DNA from: Amoebidium appalachense
Taxonomy: Eukaryota > Ichthyosporea
NCBI GenBank assembly: GCA_963693365.1
Contig: CAVNZM010000010.1
Coordinates: 2,232,001-2,296,000, forward strand
Direction: 5' to 3'
Length of the DNA stretch: 64,000 bases
How positions within the stretch are numbered: the first letter of the stretch is position 1; each line of letters begins with the position of its first letter. The translations under genes were made by a program, and so were the position numbers. Of the stretch, positions 1 through 27,894 are shown one piece after another. The notes under the pieces were generated by a model that was not told where the DNA came from, ran no database searches, and was given only the letters and a program-made list of their open reading frames with translations.

Positions 1-118
1 ACCCTCCATCATTGTATCTGTTTTTATCACCACCCCCTAACATTGTATCTATTTTTATCACCACCCTCTAACATTGCATCTATTTTTATCACCACCCTCT
101 AACATTGTATGTATTTTA
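1..118 (+). repeat. Minisatellite at the end of a SMARCAD1 intron
   Basis: About three and a half copies of a roughly 31 bp unit (core TTTTTATCACCACC followed by CTCTAACATTG). The last copy runs directly into the 3' splice site (GTATTTTAG) of the first exon in the window. Confidence 0.8.
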
Positions 119-119
119 G

Positions 120-16611
<16,492 letters not shown>

Positions 16612-16959
16612 ATGGGCAATGCAAGTTTTACAAATATAACTTCTTTTACTGTTCGGGTTAAATGATAGACAGGGACGAATTACCTAGAGTGGTGCGCTCA
16701 GGTGTTTTCTTTCGTTGTAAACTTGTTAGTTTTTGAAATTCCGAATTCCATAGCACAAAGAGAATGGATTGTTCTTTCTCCTTGCGATCCCCTGGGCAGG
16801 ATATACCAACATGATGATACTTGAATGTGAAAGGAGTCGGGTTAGGCATACAATCATTTATGGCATATGTACTGAAGGTGATTAAAAGTATTTTTGTAGG
16901 TATTCGAATGACATATCAAGCTCTTGAGCATCTGTGTAGCGGTATCTTCTGAACCCTCC

Positions 16960-17038
16960 CCCCCCCCCCCCCCCCTCCCCCTCCCCCTCTACCCCTTCCC
17001 TTATTCTCTCTTCATTGATTCGTTTACATATCTTCTCT

Positions 17039-17070
<32 letters not shown>

Positions 17071-17078
17071 CCCCCCCC

Positions 17079-17111
<33 letters not shown>

Positions 17112-17190
17112 AGAAGAAGATATGTAAACGAATCAATGAAGAGAGAATAAGGGAAGGGGTAGAGGGGGAGGGAGAGAGGGGGGGGGGGGG
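16960..17190. repeat. Near-perfect inverted repeat (hairpin) with T30-C9-A30 centre
   Basis: 30 T (17041-17070), 9 C (17071-17079) and 30 A (17080-17109) form the centre. Outside it, the left arm ending TTTACATATCTTCTCTCC is matched on the right by GGAGAAGAAGATATGTAAAC, one inserted base apart, and pairing continues through the GAATAAGGGAAGGGGTAGAG region to the outer C/G tracts. Arms are about 100 nt and the loop 9 nt. Confidence 0.93.
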
Positions 17191-17329
17191 GGTATTAGTA
17201 CCAACCGGCCAACTTTCAAGTTGGTGGCCACAATTCAGAATGTGTATTTGATTGCACACGATGCAAGTAGTTGCTGGCAATAAATTTCCCTGGGCAGCAT
17301 CACGGTGGGAGGGAAGAGGTGGGGGGGGG

Positions 17330-17649
17330 GAAAATGGCCCATTGCCTGGTCTATGGCCACTCTCCACAATAAAGAGTCTACCTAATACATAACAGTTGAA
17401 CTCATCCGGCGATAGACCATAAGCCTTCATGCATCTCGCTTTCACTAAATCATGTTTTCGTTGATTGACGGACCTAAATTTCGTATTTGGTTCTCTGAAT
17501 ACCACTTTCGTGCAGTTATACAACACTGAACCCCGAATGATCTCTGTGGTCATACGAGTCATGATCATGACCCTTCGGCTAAAACTTATACAGAACACCC
17601 CCATAGCAAAATTTTGGGTCAGTCCGCTTTTATGAAACTCTTTGAGCAA
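17330..17649 (-). CDS. Unrecognised open reading frame
   Basis: Reading from an ATG at 17649, about 105 codons of mixed composition (including a Met/Arg-rich stretch and CYVLGRLFIVESGH) precede a Pro-rich translation of a C/G tract. The frame continues to 16882 only by reading through the inverted repeat. I recognise no domain, and no splice signals or neighbours support it. It may be chance or a decayed fragment. Confidence 0.2.
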
Positions 17650-17877
17650 GCTTAAGGATATATGAACTTACCAGTGTCGACAATAAATTAACAGCACTAT
17701 CTACAACTTCCATCTTAGACTAATTTGACTTGTTCCCGTTTCTTTATAATTATAAACACAGCTCGATCACTGAAGTAACCCGGAAACTCCCATAGTACCT
17801 AATTGTTTGGTTATAGTTCAATTTACAATTTGCCTGCGAGTAATATTGCTACACGTATTGATCTGTTGGGGTTACAG

Positions 17878-18209
17878 ACAGTACCACGGACTTGGAAGAA
17901 TTGGGTGAATGCGACCGTATATACTTCGATGGCGATGCCAATGGCCCCCTGAGAGATCACAACATGACTGCTGCGCTATGCTCTGCACATTGCCAGAACT
18001 CACCAAGCTATGCCATGCTTGAAGGCTCCCTGTGCTTCTGTGGACGCGTTCGTGCTTATAATCCGACGGGGAATTTGGCCGGGTGGCAAAGAGACCGCTG
18101 GCACAACCCGTGCAACAGGCGATGCCCAGGAAACATGTTGGAGTTTTGTGGAAGCTCGACACATTTCCAGGTGTTCTGTCGCCTGACTAAAACTCTGGAT
18201 TCAGCCTGA
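17878..18209 (+). CDS. WSC-domain protein, terminal exon
   Basis: WSC domains are Cys-rich carbohydrate-binding modules of cell-wall sensors and extracellular enzymes. The exon follows a GGGGTTACAG acceptor and ends in TGA at 18207-18209, giving about 109 residues. Visible are the early Cys (LGECDRIYFDG), the MTAALCSAHC segment, LCFCG, and the later CNRRCPGN and FCGSSTHFQVF, which is the usual order and spacing of eight WSC cysteines. No signal peptide or transmembrane segment is seen, so upstream exons are expected; I could not identify them. A consensus donor (CCAG|GTAAGTG, GT at 18226) lies 17 nt after the stop. It could mark a 3'UTR intron or a longer original ORF interrupted by this stop. 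Confidence 0.7.
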
Positions 18210-19091
18210 CTTCGTGGTGATCCAGGTAAGTGAACAAACATTTCCCATTTTTTCCCGTGTGTGCTTCAACAGGCCAGGCCTATGCAGGCCATGTTCTCTT
18301 TCGGGCAAACATGAGTTGCTCTGTGTCAGTATATGGCATCTTGATACCTGAGGGATGGTAAACTGCTTACATTGGTTTGTGGTTACACGCAATCACTAAT
18401 GGTTTGTACGGAACACTTATGTGATAGAGCATGTCTGTGTTTATGAATGGGCGTGAGCATGAGTGTCTTGACAAGACTACCTACGGAAACCGTGATAATG
18501 ACATGGCCAGTTTCGTATTGAATTCCTGCTTCAAGCATGACGCCAAATTAAGGTCGGCGTTTTTGGCATATCGACGTCGGAGTATAATTGTATGGCTTTG
18601 CGTATATATATATCAGGTGCGAACATCCATTCATAGAAATTCCACACCCATATGCATCTAAGAGAACCCTGAGAAAACACTGTCACACAACCTTTTTAAA
18701 ACCACAACTCCCACCAAACACGGTTCCTTCATAGCGACAACACACTGTGTTGTACCGAAGGTGGGAGGTTAGCCGGGTTTGTAGGCAAAACTGTGATGGG
18801 TAGAAGCCACCTGAGTGGTTGAACGGGGACCCTATCGGGTGCATGGACCACTCTGTCTTCGGTGGATGGCGCTACACTGCTCTGTCTTTGGATGTTGGAT
18901 GTGTGGTCTGGTTGGGTGAAAAGGGGGAAGGTGAGAAAAGTGTGTTGGTGCGTAGGTCAGTAAGGTTAGGCAGGAGTGCTGATTATGCAATGCCGGTAAT
19001 GTTATCCGCATGTGCGCAGGCACGAACGAACACACGCAGGCACACAGGCACGCAGGCATGAAAGCACAAACCACACACGCGCGCACGTGCG

Positions 19092-19173
<82 letters not shown>

Positions 19174-19263
19174 TCCAACCCCCCCCCCCCCCCCCCCCCC
19201 CCCCCTCCCCCCCCGCGGCATGACATCGTTTGAGTGCCACATTTGTTTCAATTCAATCTCACA
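18210..19263. other. Interval between convergent WSC and RGP1 genes
   Basis: Mostly unique AT-balanced sequence without a convincing ORF, followed by a (CA)n array (about 19098-19170) and a poly-C tract (19178-19214). It should hold the 3' ends of both flanking transcripts. Confidence 0.6.
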
Positions 19264-19547
19264 CTATTGCAAATGCGCACACACGTTCACACAACAAAGC
19301 ACGTACACAACCTCGACAGGTGTCTCTCTGGACACCCACAAAATTACAAGAGCTCACAAATGAACTTCCGTTTGCTCCCCCCTCCCCTCCCCCCCCCCCC
19401 CTCCCCCCCTCCCCCCCTCCCCCCCCCCCCCCCCCCCCCCCCCCCGCCCTTTCCACCACCATCCCCCCCTCCCCCCCCCCCATCCCCCTTCTGCCTCTCA
19501 ACTGTTCTACAGCTTCCCTCATTCCTCCCTTCATTCATATTACCTCC

Positions 19548-19589
<42 letters not shown>

Positions 19590-19819
19590 AAGAAAAGAAA
19601 AGAAGAAAGAAAGAAATTGAAATCAACCCGCAGCCCTTACACCCCAACCAACCCACCTTGGTTTTCACCCATCTGCGGGGACGTAGGAATTGACCCCCTT
19701 CCGTCCGAGAGTGGTCGTGGCGTTCGTTCGGTGACAAACTCAAAACGAAGATACCACTGTAGCTTGACTGCAGGCAAATGAATTTTCAGAATTACGCTGA
19801 AATAAGAAATCCCCCCCCC

Positions 19820-19862
<43 letters not shown>

Positions 19863-19870
19863 ACCACACA

Positions 19871-19902
<32 letters not shown>

Positions 19903-19952
19903 CCAGCTCGATGAATATCAGAACCCCCCCTCCCCCCCTTCTCTCTCTCTCA

Positions 19953-19992
<40 letters not shown>

Positions 19993-20139
19993 CTCTCTCT
20001 CTCTCTTCTCCCCCCCCCCCCCCCCCCCCCCCCCTTCACCCTCCCTTTCCAATCAAAAATGGGTCATTACATTTCATATGACATCGAACCCCTCCCCCCC
20101 CCCCCCCCCCCCCCCCCCTCCACACACACACACAACACA

Positions 20140-20174
<35 letters not shown>

Positions 20175-20604
20175 GGTGCGTAATTAGATATCAAATTATA
20201 CCGAAAATAACCCCCCACCCCCCCCCAACCCGGCCGTCGCCTCCCCCCGTCAGAAAAACAAAACAAAACAAAACAAAACAAAACACCAGGACCCACCGAA
20301 TGTTGTTGCGAACTCTGGGGTTGCGGTGATGGGGATGGGTATGTTGATGTATGTGCGGCTGGTGTGCCGGCAGTATTCGAAGAACTCGGCATGCACCTGG
20401 GGTAGGTAAGGGTAAACACCGGATATATTCGGGTGTTCAGGAGATCTATTTGTGTGTGTGTGGGCGCGCGCGCGAGTGTGTGTGGTGTGTGTATGCGTGT
20501 GTGTACATGCGTACATATGCGTGTGTCTACAGGTGCGTGTGCTTGGGCGGAGGATGGGGGGAGGGGGGCAGGAGAGCAAGGGGGAGGGGAAAAGAATGTG
20601 TTGT

Positions 20605-20680
<76 letters not shown>

Positions 20681-20728
20681 ATGTGCGTGTGTTTGGGCCG
20701 AGAAGGGGGGGCACGGGGAAGAAGGAAG

Positions 20729-20767
<39 letters not shown>

Positions 20768-20973
20768 CGTGAGAGTGTGTGCGTGAGAATGTGTGTGCGT
20801 GAGTAAGTGACTAGGTGACTGTGTGTGTGTGTGCTCGAGTGTGATGGCTTGTTCTGCGCATGCGTGCATATGTTTTTGGAAAGAGGGGAGAAGGGAGAGA
20901 GGGAAAAGAGGTGACGGGGTGTGCATGTTTTGTTTTAGTTTTTTTTTTTTTTTTTTTTTTTTGTTTTCTTTTT

Positions 20974-21025
<52 letters not shown>

Positions 21026-21258
21026 CTGGGGAAGGGGGAGAGGTAGCAAGGGTGAGGAATGGGAGGCTGGAATTGGGGCATATGGATGTACTTCCGTCCT
21101 ACCTTTGGGCGTATGGGCACGGGGGGGCCGACGGGTTTGTATTCCTCCACAACCCCTTCGCATGTTTCCAGGGCCACACACACCTGCAAAACACAGATTT
21201 TAATAATACATTGCTTGCACGTTTCTGCTTCTCTTCTCTTTTCCTTTTGCCTTTTTCT

Positions 21259-21298
<40 letters not shown>

Positions 21299-21496
21299 CC
21301 CCAGCGTTTTTTGTTTGTTTCTTTGAGCCCGATGTTGTTTCTTCTTTACTTTTGTTCTTGTTTTTGTTCACTCGTTTCTCTACTTTTTTCGTTCTGTTTT
21401 TCCCATCTTTCTTTTCTTTTTTCGTTTCTTTCTATCTGCGTGTGCCCCCCCCCCCCCCCCCCCCCCCCCCTTCCCCCCCCCCCCCCCCCCCCCCCC

Positions 21497-21550
<54 letters not shown>

Positions 21551-21739
21551 GACACAACAACAAAAAAGCATGCATGCCCACAGAACACGAAGAGTGGTTC
21601 GGCGGATTTGTGGTAGTGGTGGTGGTAATGCCGTGAGGGGGGTTTGGGGGGAAGGGCTTTGGGGGGGGTCCTGGGATCGGATGGGTGCAAATCAGATTGT
21701 TAATAAAGAGAAAATCACAAGGGAATGAGGGCATTTGTG

Positions 21740-21796
<57 letters not shown>

Positions 21797-22112
21797 TGTG
21801 TGTATGTGGATACGAACACACGTGCGTGTGTGCACAAGGGGTGTGAGTGAATGCGAGTGCGCCTGTGTGTGTGCCCGCATTTTTCCTTTTCCTTTTTCTT
21901 TTTCTTTCGTTCTTTCTTTCTTTCTTTTTATTTTTTGGAGGGGGGGGGAGGGGCGGACGGGGGGGGGGGGGTAGAATGAGTTATCAAGTACGGAGTACAC
22001 ATTCATGATGGACAAAACAATGCAGAGTGCAAACCACGGGGCGGGGAGGGGGAGGGGGGAGGGAGGGAGAGCCCCGGTGTGTGTGTGTGGGGGGGGGGGG
22101 GGGAGGGGGGGG

Positions 22113-22144
<32 letters not shown>

Positions 22145-22244
22145 AGTGTGGGTAGAAACCTGGTGACAAGGAAGGGCAATGCAGAGTGCAAACCACGGGG
22201 CGGGGAGGAGAGGGGGGAGGGAGGGAGAGCCCCGGTGTGTGTGT

Positions 22245-22330
<86 letters not shown>

Positions 22331-22491
22331 GGAGTGTGGGTAGAAACCTGGTGACAAGGAAGGGTAGCACCATCAAAGTCCAATTGGCCCAAAACCTCCT
22401 CTCCCAGACGGTATGTGGGTTTGAACAAAGTGAACATACACACTGTCGTGTCCCTGCTACCTATGCGGTACGTGTCTGTATGCGTGTGTGT

Positions 22492-22533
<42 letters not shown>

Positions 22534-22672
22534 AGGGGGGAGATGTGTATGTGTGTGCGTTTGGGGGGGGGGGGGGGGGGGGGGAGGAGGGAGGGGGGAT
22601 GTGTGGTGTGTGTGTTAGCAAGACACTCCAACCGAGTCCCATTATCAAAGGATGAGTTTCAACTGTGCATCC

Positions 22673-22707
<35 letters not shown>

Positions 22708-24204
22708 CCCTCCTCCCGGGAAGGCAATCGATTCTACTACCCACACCCTATTCCCCAGCTAGCATGTAGTTACAAAACTCCTCAAACGCTTAATCACACA
22801 TCCCTCCTCCCCCTCCCTCCCCCTCCCTCCTCCCCCCCCCCCCCCCCTCCCGCCATCCCTGCCCCCCCAAAATAACTCCCCTGCTCATGCCCTCACACCA
22901 CATGTCCGCTCACACACACACAACTCCCCCCTCCCCCCGCCCCCCTCCCCCCTCCCCCCCCCCCCCCCAAAAAAAAAATAAATAAAATAAAATAAAATAA
23001 AAAATAAACACACACACACGCACACCCGCTCCCGTAACCACTCCCACGCTCACCCACTCATTACAAAGCCATAGCCGAAAACATGCAGAAACTTGGGGAG
23101 AAAAAAAAAAAGGAAAATAATAATAATAATAATGAAAATGAAAAAAACATTACAAACACCCACAAAAACCTTACGTGGTCTATTGCTCCCATACTGCCTT
23201 AAAGTCATGGTAGCAAGCCTGTGCAAAAGTCCCTTTAACACTGCAGCGTCAACTTCCGTAGGTGTGGCGTAGGAATCCAACACTCCCTCTTCCTCCCTCT
23301 CGTTTTCCTGTTTCGTTTTCGCCGCTTTTTCCAACTGTTCGATTCGCTGTTTCGCCTCTTCGATCGCCTTTTGGAAAAACGGGTTCGAACACGTAATTCG
23401 CGAAATGTCGTCTTTGGATAATACACTCTCGAGCCCTGTGGACGTCCCTACGCTACCGGAGCTTTCGACATTTCCGGAATTTTTTCCGGGGGATTTGGAA
23501 TTTCCGAAATTTCCGGAACTTCCGGGATTTTCCAATTTCTCGAATCTGACTTTACCGTTTTCCGTCGGTAAGGGTGACGGTGCGGGGGATGGGTTGGGGG
23601 TTTTTGCTTTTGTTCCCGTGGGGGGATTTGACGGGTGTATGTTGTCGTTGCTATAGCAGGCGAGGCTGCTTCTTCGAATTAGAGATGAGGTCCCACCCTC
23701 CGGCCCTAAAAAGGAAAAAAAAAGAGTGTTAGTTAGGGGTAGGGGTTATGCTCAGCATAAAACGAAAGACAAAAAAAAGGGGGTTTGGTGATAGTGGAAC
23801 GTGCAGGAAGGAGGATTTTCAGGGTAGGAGCATGGAGCCTCTTTTCGGGTTTTTCATTCTCTCCCCCCTTACCCCCCCCTCTCCCCCTCCCCCTCCCCCG
23901 GCCACCGCCCGCTTGCCCGTCCACGACTCTCTGTTGCTAACTCTTTTTCTGGGTCTCCCCCCCCCCCCCCCCCCCCAAAAAAACCCTTTTTTGTGTGTGT
24001 GTGTGTCATGGAGAGGGGGGTCGGGGGGGGAAAGTAGAGCATCAGAGGGTGTGGAAGCAAACGAACACACCGTAAATGAAAACCAAAACCACAAATCAGG
24101 TGTGCAGGGGCGAAACACCTTTGGAAGAGGGGAAAGGGGGTGGGGGGGGGGGGGGGGGGGGGAGGGGCGGGGGGAAGAGAGGAGGAAACACAAGGAATGG
24201 GGGG

Positions 24205-24236
<32 letters not shown>

Positions 24237-25106
24237 GGGAGGGAGAAAGGGGGAAACGGAGAGAGAGAGGGAGGGGGGAAGGAGGGAGGGGAAGAGGGAG
24301 GGGTTGAGGGAGGAACGGGGGGAGAAGTGGAGGGGGAGAGAGGGAGAGGGGGAGAGGAACGGGGGAAGGGAGTGGGAGACGGAGTAGGAGAGGCGAGGGG
24401 AGGGTGGGAGGGTGGGTGGGAGGATGGGTGGGTGGGTGGGTGGGTGGGTGCGGGACGCAGGGGGGTTTCAATGCGTCAAAAAGTACGAAGTACACAAGAA
24501 CAAGCGGATAACACGATGCAGAATGCAAGCCATACATAAAGAGTATGCATAATAAGCAGAGCCCATCCTCAGGGGGGCCCACAGGGGGGGGGGGGGGGGG
24601 GGGGAAGGGGGGGGGGAGGGGGGGGGGGGGGGGAAGGGAGGGTGAGGGCGGAAGGGCAAGAGGGGGAGAGAGCGGGATGGAGGGATGGAGTGAGGGAGGG
24701 GTGGGGAAAGAGTGGGGGGGGGAGAGAAAAAGCAGGAGAGAGAAGGGGAGAGTCAGAAAGAGAAAGAGACACAGAGAGAAGGAGGGAGGGAGAGAGAGAA
24801 CCACAGCAAGAGGAAGAGCGTGAGAACTAGAGTGAGAGCGTGTGCGCGCTCGTGCGAGAGAGGGAGAGAGAGAGAGGGGGGGGGGGGGGAGAGGGAGAGG
24901 GAGGGAGGGAGAGAGGGAGAGAGGGAAGGGGAGAGGGAGAGGGAGGGAGGGAGGGAGATAGAGAGAGAGAGAGAGAAAGAGAGAGGGAGGGAGGGAGAGA
25001 GAGAGTGAGAGTTTGAGAGAAAGAGGGGGAGGGGGGGGGGGGGAGAGAGAGAGATGGGAGAGGGGGGGGGGGGGGGGGAGAGAGAGAGAGAGAGAGAGAG
25101 AGAAGG

Positions 25107-25145
<39 letters not shown>

Positions 25146-25217
25146 GGGGAGAGAGAGAGCCAGGGAGGGAGGGAGGGAGGGAGGGACAGGGGGGGGGGGC
25201 CGGAAGAGCATGGATGT

Positions 25218-25300
<83 letters not shown>

Positions 25301-26273
25301 CGCGTGCGTGTGTGTTGTCATTCATCTGTGCAAGCACTTTCCAGTGTCCCCTCACCCAATGATGGCTTCCATCATTTGATCTACTAAATGTTTGGCCGAC
25401 CTTTTCCTTTGACGAACCACATGAAGTCAAGGGAACATAGGTTATAACACCCCCCAGGACAACTCACTATTCTCACAAGCAGCTACGGCTCTTTGTCCCC
25501 CCTCCCCCCCCTCCCCGCCCCCCACCTTCCCGCCGCGCCTCTTCCTATTCCGTTCACCACCTGTCTCCCCTCCCTCTATCCCGTCCCCTCCCCCCCCCCC
25601 CCCCCCCCTCCCCAACCCCCTCAACAGACAACTCCATACTGTCTTCCACTATCACAATCCGATCACAGCAATAACTCTCCCTCACTCCATAAAAACAAGT
25701 CCAAGGTGAGTTCACGAGAAGCGTTACCCATTCCCATGCAGCAAGAAAAGAAGGATTCATACCTTTACACTGGAAGATCTTGAGCGGCAACGAAACAGCC
25801 TGTGTCGGCTCGTTCAGTTTCTGCGCAGTGACCACTAGTCTATATGTGTATTTCACCGCTGTTCCCCTGTGTGTGGCCGGACCATCTTCCGGTAATTTTG
25901 CCGAATAATGAAACGTTTCGCTCTGCCCTGGGTCTAACTCAAGGTCGCAAAACAGTATATCAGCGGATGACTGGAAAACGGTGATGACCTGCCCCTCCCT
26001 AACTACTGGCATTGGTGGGGGTTGGAGGGATGTCACGCTATAACTAGCCCTCCTTAGAGGTGGGGAGTTTCCAGAAATGGGAGTGCTTGTAGCGGATCCA
26101 ACAGGGAAATGCACATAGCGTTTGTGAAGGGCTGCATGGCAGACAATCTGTGCCGTAGCCCACATGAGGGATTCCTTGCTTGTTCCCTTGTTTGTGAATC
26201 GGACCGAAGAGCGCACATTCTCTCCTGTGAAGTATGCCGTCGGCCGTTCTATCCAGACTCTGCCTTCTACCAT
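19264..26273 (-). CDS. RGP1: RGP1-like subunit of the Ric1-Rgp1 Rab6/Ypt6 guanine-nucleotide exchange complex
   Basis: Rgp1 has an arrestin-like fold and works with Ric1 on Golgi membranes to activate Rab6/Ypt6 in retrograde endosome-Golgi traffic. Seven exons (minus strand): 26273-25763, 23705-23175, 22460-22348, 21183-21103, 20396-20297, 19767-19657, 19352-19264. They join in phase to 511 residues plus TAG. Family hallmarks: N-terminal sandwich with [45 protein letters not shown]; later [46 protein letters not shown] and [12 protein letters not shown]. Start: ATG at 26273, the first Met before the domain. Human RGP1 is shorter (about 390 residues). Most of the excess is exon 2 (177 residues), which is Pro/Ser/Gly-rich with one charged helix ([18 protein letters not shown]). 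The final exon is assigned by phase and a weak PVEVVYV match; another donor at the end of exon 6 would give a different tail. The exon-3 donor edge is duplicated downstream. Confidence 0.83.
19380..19448 (+). repeat. Poly-C-rich block in the last RGP1 intron
   Basis: Interrupted C-tracts on the plus strand (G-tracts in the RGP1 transcript), followed by an (AAT)n array near 19546-19588. Confidence 0.9.
21967..22045 (-). repeat. Dispersed intronic repeat, family 1 (minus orientation)
   Basis: GTAGAATGAGTTATCAAGTA, CGGAGTACACATTCATGATG and AATGCAGAGTGCAAACCACG are the reverse complement of a family-1 variant. It lies in RGP1 intron 3, so it is sense to RGP1. Confidence 0.6.
22018..22370 (-). 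repeat. Tandem duplication (159 bp period) carrying the RGP1 exon-3 3' edge and donor
   Basis: A unit from CAATGCAGAGTGCAAACCAC through G-tracts to GAGTGTGGGTAGAAACCTGG plus TGACAAGGAAGGG begins at 22018 and again at 22177. The right-hand end (around 22340-22370) is the real end of RGP1 exon 3 and its donor; the copy at 22145-22176 repeats the last 15-16 exon bases and the donor inside the intron. Confidence 0.88.
24240..25315 (+). repeat. Purine-rich (GA)n/(GGGA)n block with terminal (GT)n array
   Basis: Over 900 bases almost without pyrimidines on the plus strand (apart from the family-1 copy inside it), ending in a (GT)n array at about 25217-25292. It lies in RGP1 intron 1 and is therefore polypyrimidine in the transcript. 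Confidence 0.95.
24467..24582 (-). repeat. Dispersed intronic repeat, family 1 (near full length, minus orientation)
   Basis: ATGCGTCAAAAAGTACGAAG, CACAAGAACAAGCGGATAAC, CATACATAAAGAGTATGCAT and CAGAGCCCATCCTCAGGGGG form the reverse complement of the copy at 7875-7990. It lies in RGP1 intron 1 and is sense to RGP1. Confidence 0.85.
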
Positions 26274-27194
26274 TCCTATAAGTATTGATGGATCGAAAGG
26301 CCACGATGCAGTGGCCTGACGAGTGGATGATGTCTATCTTTGCTAGGGTGGTGTTGTGGATGCGTGACACATGGCTCTCAGAGACGAGATTGAGTGTGTG
26401 TATGTGTGTGGGTTAGTGCCTTGCTCCCCCTCTATCTCTCTCCACTTGTGCGTGTGTTGTCTGTGGATTTGCGTGTGTGTGTGTCTGTGTGTTGTGTGTG
26501 TGTGATGTGTGTGTGTGTGTGAGTGTGTGCGCGCGTACGCGGACGGTTTAGCAACTGGTGAAAACAATTGGCCGTTAGTGTGCTCTCCTAAAGAAGCGTC
26601 TACTTAAACGTGTGTTTGCATGTTGCCAGAGGGCTAGAGGTAATGGATCTGTCCTAGTTATGGGTGGGTCCTTCTATGCTTCCCAATGCGTGATGAGCGT
26701 ATGACATGCCTTGCTGCGGCTGCTTAGAAGCTCAAGAAATTGATAATATGCTTAAAGCGAGAAAAGGTTTTTGCAAATCAGCGGATCTCTGAGACCAACC
26801 ATGTAGCATCACACCAAAAACTGCAACTCACTCTGCCTCATCACCTGACCAAACATGCACGAAAACTGAAAGAAGGTGATCAAATTGAGTTTTTCGACCA
26901 CTGAGCATATACAAGGCCAAAGTAAAGCCAAAGTAATGCTAAGAGATTCCTGTTACTTAGATTCAATCAACTCCCCTACTCTACACGAAAACTACAAGTC
27001 TTTTCACGTTTCCCGTTCAACATTTTTTGAAGACTAAAGTGAATGTGGTGAGTTGCTGGGGAGCCTTACGTAAGGCGAACATAGCATACGCTACGTGATT
27101 GGCTGGGTGCGCCACGCCCACTATAAGATTTCTATTGAAGACCGTGCATAAGATTCATGCCTCCCGGTAATATATACCCGTGATTAATCAGTAT
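26274..27194. other. Upstream region of RGP1
   Basis: Contains a degenerate TG-rich stretch (about 26390-26530) and then about 600 bases of unremarkable sequence up to the left end of the Harbinger element. I see no coding exon; it presumably includes the RGP1 promoter. Confidence 0.5.
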
Positions 27195-27339
27195 GGGCCT
27201 GTTTGGCAACCCGGGTTTAGGGTCCTAAATCCGGATTACGGGCGATTTTGGGTTTAGCGCTAAATCCAAATCTCAAAATCCAGCCGCTGCCAAACAGACG
27301 GCCAGATCCGGTCACGTAAATCTGGGTTTCAAACCCCTC

Positions 27340-27425
27340 GGACATGGCCGTAATCTGGATTCCACTAATCCACCTCGGGAGGTGGATTAGCGCGAAATCC
27401 TTTCAGGTCCTGAATGTCCGACCCA
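27340..27425. repeat. Subterminal palindrome of the outer Harbinger element
   Basis: AATCCACCTCGGGAGGTGGATT, shortened here to its core CCACCTCGGGAGGTGG, is a palindrome. A near-identical one (core CCACCTCCGGAGGTGG) lies near the right end of the nested element (about 31068-31090), showing that the two elements are one family. Confidence 0.75.
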
Positions 27426-27763
27426 ATGAATGTTCATTTTATGGAACTATATATGGTGTCCTTTTGCACCAATCGTCGATAGTTTGAAATGGCCAAAAAA
27501 GGATTGTTGAAAGGGCGCCAATTTCTTTCTTTTTTTTGTTATGGTGTGGGCGGGGGGATAGTGCAAGAAACATCTTTTACGGGTAGAAGTGAGTATGATG
27601 TAGTGATCACCGTTTGAAATCATTGTTTTAGTGTTCGGCCTCGCCGCCTGGTGCAGCATTAGTAGGAATACAAAAGTACTCAGAATGACCTTTGCAACAT
27701 CATGTGCAGAAAGGTGTGTGTGTGTGCAGTTTTTTTCTTTTCTTTTACCTACTATCTTTCTTT

Positions 27764-27813
<50 letters not shown>

Positions 27814-27894
27814 GGGGACGGGACGGACACATGTCACTGCACGATTCAGTGCTCATTTACTATTCACCAGGCACCCTGTGCCCTGCTCGTGTAG

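Larger units (their letters stand above)
16612..17877. other. Interval between SMARCAD1 and the WSC exon
   Basis: Contains the SMARCAD1 3' flank, the large inverted repeat at 16960-17190 and a minus-strand open frame (separate entries). The last 230 bases are ordinary AT-rich sequence in which I see nothing. Confidence 0.6.

Noticed and set aside
23050-23150. Hydrophobic Ile/Phe tail after RGP1 exon 2 read as a transmembrane segment
   Set aside because: It is intron sequence beyond a good GTAAGG donor at 23174, made of ATT/TTT repeats.
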